Positions 18,030 through 24,800 of a stretch of DNA of 64,000 nucleotides are shown in pieces; positions within the stretch are counted from its first letter, which is position 1; each line of letters starts with the position of its first letter. Position numbers and translations under genes: made by a program. The stretch is from an uncultured Bacteroidales bacterium (GTDB lineage: Bacteria > Bacteroidota > Bacteroidia > Bacteroidales > FEN-979): positions 62,001-126,000 of the forward strand of contig CAISRB010000015.1 of assembly GCA_903887775.1 (NCBI GenBank), written 5' to 3'. Below the pieces are notes generated by a model. It ran no database searches. It was not told where the DNA came from and saw only the letters and a program-made list of their open reading frames with translations.

Positions 18030-18983
18030 TTACGATTCATAAATTTCAGTGAACAAGACTTTCTTTATTTTGCCGAGGGATTCAAGTCCTTTGATTTCTT
18101 CTGCAAACATTGGCACTTCAACCTTGTTTAGATTGCCAAATGATTCACCTATCTCCTGCAAATAACGTAACTGGCCGGCTTTTCTCCGTTGGCAATAATC
18201 ACAGCCCCCGGATGTCATTACATTGTTTACAATAATCTGCCGTGCATAGATTTCCGATTTGAGAAGATCGGACAGTAACCTGCCGGTTTCCATGATCGCC
18301 ATGGACTCAGGTATGCATACCGGGATAAATTCACATCTGGCCGTATCTTTTAATATGTTTTCTATCCGTTTTACTGTCTTTTTCAGGCTCATCAAAAAAG
18401 TGTCCACTTCGTCCTGTTTATAGGATCCCGAAAAACTAGTCACCATATAACGGTATTTCCATCTCATCCGGGCAGCCACCTTTATCCATTCATCTAGTAA
18501 TTTCGGAGATGAGATCAGCCGTAAAGCATGCCCTGTGGGGGCTGTATCGACCACGTATTTTTCATATTTCCCTTCTTCAATGAAATCGATGATGGTTTTA
18601 AAACTCATAACCTCATCAATACCAGGTATCGACAAGGTTAACAGCTCGTCAATGTCGTCGTTGTCAAGGCTTGTGGAGGTTTCAAGAAGCTTTTTCAACT
18701 CGGCCTTGTGCTCCTCTTTAAATCCGGAAAGCGCTTTGTCAGCAACTACTTCGATGGCCCACAACTTATGTGTGCCATCGGCTTTGGTCACTTTAAAACC
18801 AATTTCCTGTCCGAGACAATCCGATATTGAATGGGCCGGATCGGTAGAGATGAGCAAAGTATTGTACCGATCGGCCAGCGAGAGGGCTGTCGCGATGGCA
18901 CAACTGGTTTTTCCAACACCGCCTTTTCCGCCGAAAATAATAAGTTTCAGGTCGTTGTTCTCTAAGCCCGTGAGTGCCATCAC
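18030..18983 (-). CDS. ArsA/Get3-like ATPase of the gas vesicle cluster
   Basis: A 317-residue deviant-Walker P-loop ATPase. It has the signature GGKGGVGKTS (18-27), switch I region STDPAHS, the switch II motif DTAPTGH, and a CDYC pair that in Get3 binds the dimer zinc. Get3 homologues shield hydrophobic helices of tail-anchored clients; arsenite-pump ArsA is double length. No arsenic genes are nearby. The setting in a gvp operon suggests a chaperone for the very hydrophobic GvpA-family proteins. It starts 1 bp after the Hsp20-like gene stop. Confidence 0.88.
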   Translation of the reverse strand: MMALTGLENNDLKLIIFGGKGGVGKTSCAIATALSLADRYNTLLISTDPAHSISDCLGQEIGFKVTKADGTHKLWAIEVVADKALSGFKEEHKAELKKLLETSTSLDNDDIDELLTLSIPGIDEVMSFKTIIDFIEEGKYEKYVVDTAPTGHALRLISSPKLLDEWIKVAARMRWKYRYMVTSFSGSYKQDEVDTFLMSLKKTVKRIENILKDTARCEFIPVCIPESMAIMETGRLLSDLLKSEIYARQIIVNNVMTSGGCDYCQRRKAGQLRYLQEIGESFGNLNKVEVPMFAEEIKGLESLGKIKKVLFTEIYES

Positions 18984-18984
18984 T

Positions 18985-19503
18985 TTATTTTTTTATCCTG
19001 ATCTCAAGGATGCCATTTGTAAATTTATGCCGTAAATTCTGTTTGACGGCCTTAACCGGCAACAGCATTTCTTTTCTGTAACTCCTGTTTTTACTGACCG
19101 CCGAAATTTCAAGGATATCCTGCTTCAGCTCGATTTTAATTTCATTTTCCTCAATACCCGGCATTTCAGCAATGATCACGAGTTCGTTCTTTTCATTAAA
19201 AAGGTCGGTAATAGGCTCTCTCTCTTCATCCACTTTCGGCCCTTCAGGTGTTTTTTTAATGTTCCCAAACGTTTCCACTTTTGGACTGCCTCCCCCCGCT
19301 GTGTTTATGGTAAATCCATAAACCCCTTTCATGCCTTTTTTAATATGATCAAAATTGATCTCGCCTTCTTTTTTTATTCCTCCGTTTTCCTCGAGTTTCC
19401 CGGCAAGGTCAACCAGTTTTTCGATGCCTTTAAATAGGCCTCCAAGTCCGAAAAGGTCAAAATCGGCTTCCTCCCTTTTCTCTTTTTTATTTTCTTTTTC
19501 CAT
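18985..19503 (-). CDS. Hsp20-like gas vesicle protein (GvpH-like)
   Basis: A 172-residue protein. Residues about 1-90 are a charged, partly helical region (FDLFGLGGLFKGIEKLVDLA). Residues 95-172 form an alpha-crystallin-like domain: PITDLFNEKNELVIIAEMPG, IKIELKQDILEI and the terminal LRHKFTNGILEIRIKK. This is the layout of GvpH, the small-heat-shock-like protein of gas vesicle clusters. It is predicted to keep GvpA soluble. It is coupled to the ArsA-like gene. Confidence 0.87.
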   Translation of the reverse strand: MEKENKKEKREEADFDLFGLGGLFKGIEKLVDLAGKLEENGGIKKEGEINFDHIKKGMKGVYGFTINTAGGGSPKVETFGNIKKTPEGPKVDEEREPITDLFNEKNELVIIAEMPGIEENEIKIELKQDILEISAVSKNRSYRKEMLLPVKAVKQNLRHKFTNGILEIRIKK

Positions 19504-19577
19504 TTTTCAATCGGTTAAAGGTTTTTCTTATCAGGTTTCTCGTTCTAATATTCTGCGGAAGTCCCGCCTCATTGTTT

Positions 19578-19832
19578 TCAACAACTATCTTTTTCACAAC
19601 GTTTTCTCATTCTTACTCTCTCATAGCTGAGCATATTTCCCGAAGCATCTACACGGACCTCATAAATTCCAAGGAGATCGAGATTAGGCGATCCGGAAGG
19701 CTTTTCTGTGATTTCGATGGTAATGTGCCAAATTCCCTCATCTTTGATTATCCCAATTGCATTGGGGGAATTGAATCCGGTAAGTTGCACCAACTCATCC
19801 TTTGTAATTTCCACAAGATCTTTTATTTCCAT
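19578..19832 (-). CDS. gvpO: Gas vesicle protein GvpO
   Basis: An 84-residue GvpO. The pattern GIWHITIEITEKPSGSPNLD, then GIYEVRVDASGNMLSYERV matches the family (W-x-hydrophobic-x-hydrophobic-E, P-x-x-D/N-hydrophobic-L, Y-E-V-x-hydrophobic-D, Y-x-R). GvpO proteins are needed for vesicle assembly in haloarchaea, with effects on expression. It ends in two cysteines (CEKDSC). It is 25 bp downstream of the GvpJ gene. Confidence 0.88.
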   Translation of the reverse strand: MEIKDLVEITKDELVQLTGFNSPNAIGIIKDEGIWHITIEITEKPSGSPNLDLLGIYEVRVDASGNMLSYERVRMRKRCEKDSC

Positions 19833-19857
19833 TTTTCATTCAGAATAAAAGTTCACA

Positions 19858-20157
19858 CTATACTGTTTTATTGAGGGATTCGAGCTTTTCAAGACGTGCA
19901 TCGAGCGCCTCCTGTTGCTGCATCAACTCCTTTTCCCTGGCTTTTGAGGAGAGAAACGTATCTTCCTGCCACCAGTTGATCCCCATTTCCATGGCTTTAT
20001 CGACCGAAGCTACGAGCAACCTTATTTTAATGGTTAAAAGGTCAACATCTGCTATCTGTATTTTTATATCGCCTGCAATCACGATCCCTTTATCAAGCAC
20101 TCTTTCAAGGATATCGGCAAGGTTTGTCGCATTCAACGCATGAGTCATTTCGGCCAT
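19858..20157 (-). CDS. gvpJ: Gas vesicle protein GvpJ
   Basis: A GvpA paralogue of 99 residues from the ATG at 20157. The core is LADILERVLDKGIVI, GDIKIQIADVDLLTIKIRLL and VASVDKAMEMGINWW, followed by a C-terminal coiled coil (MQQQEALDARLEKLESL). That extension is typical of GvpJ. GvpJ is thought to form the vesicle tip. An upstream ATG at 20196 would give 112 residues but would overlap the previous gene by 28 bp. I prefer 20157 because homologues start just before the conserved core. Confidence 0.93.
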   Translation of the reverse strand: MAEMTHALNATNLADILERVLDKGIVIAGDIKIQIADVDLLTIKIRLLVASVDKAMEMGINWWQEDTFLSSKAREKELMQQQEALDARLEKLESLNKTV

Positions 20158-20168
20158 AATGCTGTATT

Positions 20169-20483
20169 TTAATAATCTATTGACATGGTTTTCCAATCAC
20201 TCTTCTCTTTCTTACCCGGCCTTTTCATCTTTGTACCGGGCTCAGGAGCATGCATCTCGCCTGCTTTTTCATCGTAGTAAGCCTGAATTTCCTTTAATCT
20301 GCCCTGGATGATCTCCATCCTTTGCACGATCCTTGTCTCTTCACTTTTCAGCCTGGATCGTTCTTTTTCGAGCATATACAATTTAATGAAGTCCGAATCC
20401 TCCTTATTGGGGATCCCCGATTTTACGACGCTCTGCATGCTTTTGATGCTCTGAAGCCCTTTTATCGCAGTTGAGATTGGCAT
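20169..20483 (-). CDS. Small coiled-coil protein of the gas vesicle cluster
   Basis: A 104-residue protein I cannot name. The middle (FIKLYMLEKERSRLKSEETR, then IVQRMEIIQGRLKEIQAYYD) is a continuous amphipathic coiled coil, and the last 30 residues are basic (KRPGKKEKSDWK). It lies between gvpN and gvpJ in the same direction, with 42 bp and 11 bp gaps. The position and coding character support a real gene. A structural or adaptor role in vesicle assembly is inference. Confidence 0.75.
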   Translation of the reverse strand: MPISTAIKGLQSIKSMQSVVKSGIPNKEDSDFIKLYMLEKERSRLKSEETRIVQRMEIIQGRLKEIQAYYDEKAGEMHAPEPGTKMKRPGKKEKSDWKTMSIDY

Positions 20484-20525
20484 ATTGTTGGATTTGAAGA
20501 TGTGAAAATTTATACTGACCGTTGC

Positions 20526-21446
20526 CTATTTTGAATATTTTTCGATGAGTTCATCCACGATGATTTTCACCTTTTCCTGGTTGGTTTTTGAACCAATGCG
20601 GCTTGTTTCGGATGTGAGAATATCCTGGCAAATTTTCCGGAATATATCTTTTGATTTAATTGGTGTGGTTTTTAAGGTTGCCAGTGTTTTAGCAATCATG
20701 ATGGAACCGCGGATCGTAGGATCAAATTCGGTTTTACCCGATTCACGCAGACCCCTGACAATTTTTACTATAATTTCAGTATCTTTCAGCGAAAGGTCGG
20801 ATTTAGCTTTCGTGATTTTTAATTCGGTTTCGTAATCAAAATGGTCTAAGTCCATCGTGACCATCCTGTCGCGCAGGGCATCCTGGGTCCGGTTGACCCC
20901 AGCATATTCCTCAGGGTTTGATGTAAAGATTGCACGAAATTCGGGATGCACCTTCATATAGTAATCTTCTTCCTTTGCGGCAGATGTACTCAGCATTCTT
21001 TCCTGCAGAATAGGCAGAAGGATGTTGTTTGCTTCAGGGCGTGAACGGGTAAATTCATCATAGATCAGGGTAAAGCCGTTTTTAACTGCAATAGTCAAAC
21101 GGTTGTTTACCCATTGTTTGCTCATGTCCTCCTCATATTTATGCACTGAATGAATAAACTTATCGTCCAGTTTTTTGTATTTATAACCTTGTTCGCTTCC
21201 GATGAGATCGGAAGTTTTGTACTCTGCATCACCATGAATAATAACTACGGGCCTACCGATCTTGCTTGCAAGATGCATGGCAACAGTCGTTTTTCCGGTC
21301 CCTGACGGGCCCCTGAAATGTACCGGGAATCCTGCTTTTACATATGTAAGACCGCGGTTTGTAATATCTTTTATATAATCGGTTTCGACAAAATTGGACA
21401 TGGGCCTTAGCTCAAGTACAGTGTTCATTTCATTGTTGTCGTTCAT
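20526..21446 (-). CDS. gvpN: Gas vesicle protein GvpN (MoxR-type AAA+ ATPase)
   Basis: A 306-residue AAA+ ATPase. Walker A is GPSGTGKT (46-53), Walker B is LIYDEF, and the family segment HFDYETELKI follows the arginine finger region RTQDALRDRMV. GvpN and GvpC interact in other bacteria, and GvpN promotes vesicle growth to full width. The start MNDNNEMNTVLELRPMSNFV matches GvpN N-termini. It is mid-operon, upstream of gvpJ. Confidence 0.95.
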   Translation of the reverse strand: MNDNNEMNTVLELRPMSNFVETDYIKDITNRGLTYVKAGFPVHFRGPSGTGKTTVAMHLASKIGRPVVIIHGDAEYKTSDLIGSEQGYKYKKLDDKFIHSVHKYEEDMSKQWVNNRLTIAVKNGFTLIYDEFTRSRPEANNILLPILQERMLSTSAAKEEDYYMKVHPEFRAIFTSNPEEYAGVNRTQDALRDRMVTMDLDHFDYETELKITKAKSDLSLKDTEIIVKIVRGLRESGKTEFDPTIRGSIMIAKTLATLKTTPIKSKDIFRKICQDILTSETSRIGSKTNQEKVKIIVDELIEKYSK

Positions 21447-21481
21447 GTAATGGGTGATTGAGTGAAATTGTAATTACTGAG

Positions 21482-21667
21482 TTATCTTTCAAATACTTGT
21501 TTGGGTAATTGTTCAAGTGTATGCTCCCAAAGGATTCTTGCTTCTTCGATTTCTTTTGTTATCTGTCCCTTTGCGAGTAAAAAAGCTTGTTTCCTGGCTT
21601 TAAATCGGGCTAGTGCATCTTGTCTTTTCTGCAAACTCTTTCTGATATTATTCCCGATTTCGTTCAT
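21482..21667 (-). CDS. 61-residue helical protein of the gas vesicle cluster
   Basis: A short, mostly helical basic protein (NNIRKSLQKRQDALARFKAR, then EIEEARILWEHTLEQLPKQV). I do not recognise a family. It is collinear, with an 11-bp gap to the zinc-finger gene and 35 bp to gvpN. Helix-forming heptads suggest a coiled coil. It has no Shine-Dalgarno. It is probably real but small enough that conservation must decide. Confidence 0.6.
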   Translation of the reverse strand: MNEIGNNIRKSLQKRQDALARFKARKQAFLLAKGQITKEIEEARILWEHTLEQLPKQVFER

Positions 21668-21678
21668 GGTCTTATGAT

Positions 21679-21996
21679 TTAATTTCCATAAAACCCTTTG
21701 CCTCCACAGCGGGTGCAGGGAAGTCCGTCAGTTGATTTGCCTGTTCCGTTGCACTGAAAACATATCGTTTGGCTCCCGCAGTTATAACGCCCCTTGCCTC
21801 CACACACGATGCAGGGAATCCTCGCTCCAAGCGGGTTCTTACCTGTCCCCGCGCAAAAAATACATTTTTTCAGTGGTTCCTCCAGTTCAACTTGTCCTGT
21901 GCCGTCACAAACCAGGCAATGTGCGATGGGAGAGAGTAAATCAAAGGGATCCTTGCCCGTGCCGCTACAGAATGCACATTTGATGATTTTTAACAT
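21679..21996 (-). CDS. DnaJ-type zinc-finger protein without J domain
   Basis: A 105-residue protein made almost wholly of six CxxCxGxG motifs: CAFCSGTG, CLVCDGTG, CIFCAGTG, CIVCGGKG, CFQCNGTG and CTRCGGKG. DnaJ has four such motifs forming two zinc sites that bind unfolded polypeptides. Six would give three sites. There is no J domain, G/F linker or C-terminal beta domain. With the J domain on the GvpF/L fusion (14726-15820) it may reconstitute DnaJ-like function in trans. It lies in the gvp operon. Confidence 0.88.
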   Translation of the reverse strand: MLKIIKCAFCSGTGKDPFDLLSPIAHCLVCDGTGQVELEEPLKKCIFCAGTGKNPLGARIPCIVCGGKGRYNCGSQTICFQCNGTGKSTDGLPCTRCGGKGFYGN

Positions 21997-22216
21997 GATG
22001 TTCCCGGTTTGAAAATTTCGAAAAGTAATTGGATGCGAGTGATGAGTAAAATTCTTTCAAAGCCAGGCCGTAATGAATAAACCACAATCTTATTTTTGTT
22101 GTAATCAGATTTCCACAATTGCAAACAAAATATATATTGCGATAGGTCCTTATCAACGGCCTGGCTTCTATTCCACAATTACAAAACAATACTGGTTCAG
22201 GTATCCTAAGTGTCAT
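21965..22216 (-). CDS. Possible small double-CxC protein in the gap before the zinc-finger gene
   Basis: An 83-residue open frame fills most of the 242-bp gap between the coiled-coil gene (22239) and the zinc-finger gene. Cysteines at 12, 14, 32 and 34 form two CNCG pairs separated by RTYRNIYFV, which resembles a GRF-type zinc knuckle. It overlaps the zinc-finger gene by 32 bp and has no properly spaced ribosome binding site. It could be a real zinc protein, a decayed gene or chance. Confidence 0.25.
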   Translation of the reverse strand: MTLRIPEPVLFCNCGIEARPLIRTYRNIYFVCNCGNLITTKIRLWFIHYGLALKEFYSSLASNYFSKFSNREHHVKNHQMCIL

Positions 22217-22238
22217 CTCCCGTGGACTTTTAACTCAT

Positions 22239-23543
22239 TTATTTTACCAGCTTTGGCTTTGGGTAATAAATGTTCTCAATTTTCAATACCTTTCCTTCAT
22301 CCAGAAGGTTTTTAGCAATAAATCCAAGCTTCATCCGTGTTTCACCGAGGGGCTGCTCCATCTCCGAGATTTTTGCTCCCTTCGGATGCTTGTTAATGAA
22401 ATCCAGAACTTTTTCTTTCAGTGTCTTTGGCTCTTCCTGTATTAAAGCGAACTTTGATTCTTCTTTAACAGGAGCTTTCTTTTCTTCCTTCACTGAAATT
22501 TTCTTCTCTTCTTTAACCGGGGCAACTCTGATTGTTTCAACCAGGCTTTCCTTAACTGCTTCAACCGGAACTTCTTTCTTTGCTTCTTTTTTTACTTCCT
22601 TTTTGACTTCTTTTTTTACTTCCTTTTTTTCAACTTTCCTGATCACTTCCTTTGGCTTTGAGATGATGCCGGTTTTCCTGATCTGGGCCATGGCATTTTG
22701 CATCTTGCTCCATTCCGACGAAGCCTGAACCCTGTTTTGCAGTAAGTCGTCAAGCATCCCTGCTGTTGAATTCTTAATGGTTTTTACTTCAGTACGAATA
22801 CCTTTTATCGAATTGTGAATACTTTTCATTAAACCATTATAGTCACCCAGTCTTTCTGTTTCTCCATTGTCGAGATCTTTTCTCAGTTTCTGGGCGGTCT
22901 TTTGATTTTCTTTGCTGATTTCAGCTAACCTTTTCTGAAATCCGTTCAGCAACGACCTGGTGTATTCAACTCTTTCGGCCAGATTTTTGCCCAGCTCTGA
23001 CCTGAGTTCATCCGACATTTCCTGGTGTTCTTTCTCGAACCTGTCGAGCATGTTGTTCGTATTCTTAAAAATGTCTGAAACTTCATCATTGATATTTTTA
23101 ATATCAGCATTGATGTTTTTCATAAGGGAATCAAATTCCTTGATCCTTGTTTTTTCATTATGCATTCTGTCGGATCGGCCTTTCGCAAAGGATTTGTTCA
23201 GTTCTTTCGCCATTTGTGTCCTGTCGCCTGCGAATTCATTCATCATATTGAAAGTGGATGTTTGAATCTGAAGCACTTCCTTCTGGATAGAAGAGATCGT
23301 GCGATGGATGCCGCCCATTAAGTCCTTATAGGTATTCAGGCGGTCCTTTTCTCCCTTCGCAAGGCTTTTTCTTAAGGCAGATGCGTTGGCATTTATCATG
23401 TTGGCCATTTCCTGGTGATCCTTGCGGAAACCATCGAGGGTATTCTGTACATCATTTACAAGCTCTTCATTGGCCTTAATACGTTGTTTGAATGAAGCGA
23501 GTAACTCTTCACTCAAATTTCTCATTTCTGATCCTAGTCCCAT
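22239..23543 (-). CDS. Repeat coiled-coil protein with C-terminal winged helix, GvpC candidate
   Basis: A 434-residue protein. Residues 1-290 are continuous helix with four copies of a motif starting at 61, 119, 184 and 224: L-x-K/N-G-x-x-D/E-R-x-x-x-Y-x-x-L-M-x-x-I (LAKGEKDRLNTYKDLMGGI is copy 1). Residues about 303-365 are low-complexity Lys/Glu/Val (KKEVKKEVKKE). Residues 373-428 look like a winged helix (VLDFINKHPKGAKISEMEQP). GvpC proteins are repeat helices that bind the outer shell and are encoded next to gvpA, as here. The winged helix is not expected in GvpC, so the call is by analogy. Confidence 0.75.
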   Translation of the reverse strand: MGLGSEMRNLSEELLASFKQRIKANEELVNDVQNTLDGFRKDHQEMANMINANASALRKSLAKGEKDRLNTYKDLMGGIHRTISSIQKEVLQIQTSTFNMMNEFAGDRTQMAKELNKSFAKGRSDRMHNEKTRIKEFDSLMKNINADIKNINDEVSDIFKNTNNMLDRFEKEHQEMSDELRSELGKNLAERVEYTRSLLNGFQKRLAEISKENQKTAQKLRKDLDNGETERLGDYNGLMKSIHNSIKGIRTEVKTIKNSTAGMLDDLLQNRVQASSEWSKMQNAMAQIRKTGIISKPKEVIRKVEKKEVKKEVKKEVKKEAKKEVPVEAVKESLVETIRVAPVKEEKKISVKEEKKAPVKEESKFALIQEEPKTLKEKVLDFINKHPKGAKISEMEQPLGETRMKLGFIAKNLLDEGKVLKIENIYYPKPKLVK

Positions 23544-23550
23544 TGTTTTG

Positions 23551-23556
23551 TCTCCT
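23551..23556 (-). promoter_or_regulatory. Strong Shine-Dalgarno of the repeat coiled-coil gene
   Basis: AGGAGA lies 7 bp upstream of the ATG at 23543, within the string AAAATAGGAGA that also precedes gvpA. Confidence 0.7.
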
Positions 23557-23560
23557 ATTT

Positions 23561-24223
23561 TTAATTAATGTTTGGGTACCTGTGTTTATTATTCCACTTG
23601 AACACTTGTCCTATGGGGTTGATTTCATTTAATATCTGGTCTTTAACCTTTTTTATATCCTGTACCAGAATATGGTCGCCTTTTTTAAGTAAGTTCTCAA
23701 GGCAGTCCATCATTCTGTTTTGCATTTGCTGATAATCCAAAAATGCCTGCAATACTTTTTCCTTCCTCATTTCATGCAGTTTTGAGATCTGAGAAAGTTG
23801 TTCTTTTATAATAGAAATATTTTCGCAGTTGTCCTTTGAAGTAATGTCTTTGATTTCCAGCAGGCTGTTTTTAAGTGATTGAGCCGTCATTTTCTGATCT
23901 TCAATAAAAGTCAGGAACTGGTTTTCGGCTTCTTTTTCCTTTTTATCAAGGGTTTCAAGAATTCCAGACATCATTGCATAATAATCTTTTTTTCTCAGGG
24001 ACCCTTTTTTGGCCAGAGTTTCGCAAAGCCTGGAGTTTAAATCGTCCCTTTCCTTTTTAAGATCGTTAATGGAATTATGAACATTATCGAAGAGGGAATG
24101 GGATGATTCTGTAATATTTTCCGAGGATTGGAAGGCAGCTTGAATTTTTTGAATCCTCGATTCATAGGAGGTTATAATGTTGTCGAAAAAACCATCAATA
24201 TTGATTTGAGAGTGGGTTCTCAT
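23561..24223 (-). CDS. Coiled-coil protein related to the 22239-23543 gene
   Basis: A 220-residue helical protein, soluble and without a signal peptide. Residues 70-88 (LAKKGSLRKKDYYAMMSGI) match the repeat motif of the next gene, and a weaker LLKKG copy lies near 183. Long coiled-coil heptads fill the rest. It is the first gene after gvpA and 17 bp before the 434-residue protein. The two probably share a role, perhaps on the vesicle surface. Family unknown. Confidence 0.72.
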   Translation of the reverse strand: MRTHSQINIDGFFDNIITSYESRIQKIQAAFQSSENITESSHSLFDNVHNSINDLKKERDDLNSRLCETLAKKGSLRKKDYYAMMSGILETLDKKEKEAENQFLTFIEDQKMTAQSLKNSLLEIKDITSKDNCENISIIKEQLSQISKLHEMRKEKVLQAFLDYQQMQNRMMDCLENLLKKGDHILVQDIKKVKDQILNEINPIGQVFKWNNKHRYPNIN

Positions 24224-24344
24224 ATTATTATCTGTTTATTGCGTTATTTATTCCGGGTTAAATGAGAAATTCTTGGTAACTCATGCTTTCTAATTTAAAA
24301 CCAGAAAGGATGTTTAGCAAGAATAATGTTTAACAGCATATGCC

Positions 24345-24551
24345 TTATGCGGCTTTTGCGGTTAATCCGATTGCTTCTGCATACTTCAGGTATGTTTCAA
24401 CAGAGGCAACGACTACTCTTGCTTCAATTGCAAGCAGTTCGATACCAACTAATGATACTCTTACCCATGCATCTACAACGACACCTTTGTCGAGGATACG
24501 GTCGATCACCTCTACGAGGCTGGATGAACCGATGGTCTTTTCTACTGCCAT
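24345..24551 (-). CDS. gvpA: Major gas vesicle structural protein GvpA
   Basis: A 68-residue shell protein that assembles into the ribbed, gas-filled wall. It shows the nearly invariant core [40 protein letters not shown] and [15 protein letters not shown]. These form the two helices and the strand-turn-strand of the rib. Length and ends are normal. It is the first gene of the minus-strand cluster, has a strong Shine-Dalgarno and sits behind a sigma-54-type promoter. The 121-bp gap after it could hold an attenuator that keeps gvpA transcript in excess; I see only a weak 6-bp stem at 24286-24308. Confidence 0.98.
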   Translation of the reverse strand: MAVEKTIGSSSLVEVIDRILDKGVVVDAWVRVSLVGIELLAIEARVVVASVETYLKYAEAIGLTAKAA

Positions 24552-24559
24552 TTGTTTAA

Positions 24560-24565
24560 TCTCCT
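24560..24565 (-). promoter_or_regulatory. Strong Shine-Dalgarno of gvpA
   Basis: AGGAGA lies 8 bp upstream of the gvpA ATG, in the string AAAATAGGAGA shared with the 23543 gene. It fits high expression of the shell protein. Confidence 0.8.
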
Positions 24566-24627
24566 ATTTTTGTTTGTGTATACCGTGCTTTACGTGAGGG
24601 ACGGTTTACCTCTTATGCGGAAAGATT

Positions 24628-24644
24628 AAACAAAGGGCGGGCCA
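24628..24644 (-). promoter_or_regulatory. Sigma-54 (RpoN) promoter of the gas vesicle cluster
   Basis: The minus strand reads TGGCCCGCCCTTTGTTT against the consensus TGGCACG-N4-TTGCA/T. The GG dinucleotide at -24 and the G at -12 have the exact required 10-bp separation. The mismatches are A to C in the -24 box and C to T at -12. Transcription would start near 24618, giving a leader of about 67 nt before gvpA. An NtrC-type activator is encoded nearby at 26285-27676. Confidence 0.62.
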
Positions 24645-24786
24645 GAAAATCAGGGGATATATGAAATGGATTATTTTTTTGGGCTAATTGCCTGTAAGCG
24701 AATCACAAAAAAAATAATTTTCCGGGACTGGATTTTTTTATATCAGGTGCAGGAGCAGGGTCAGGTTGATAATCTGGTAAAAAAAA

Positions 24787-24800
24787 CGCGTACTAACGCG
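24787..24800. promoter_or_regulatory. Inverted repeat, candidate activator site upstream of gvpA
   Basis: CGCGTACTAACGCG has perfect 5-bp arms (CGCGT/ACGCG) around ACTA. It is about 145 bp upstream of the -24 box, a usual enhancer distance for sigma-54 activators. A related TGCGTGCA follows at 24805-24812. Binding by the 26285 regulator is inferred. Confidence 0.45.

Noticed and set aside
18030-18983. Arsenical pump ATPase
   Set aside because: Single-unit form, gvp context and absence of other ars genes favour a Get3-like role.
24286-24308. Stem CTTTCT/AGAAAG after gvpA as a terminator or attenuator
   Set aside because: Only 6 bp with an 11-nt loop and no T-run; kept as a note in the gvpA entry.
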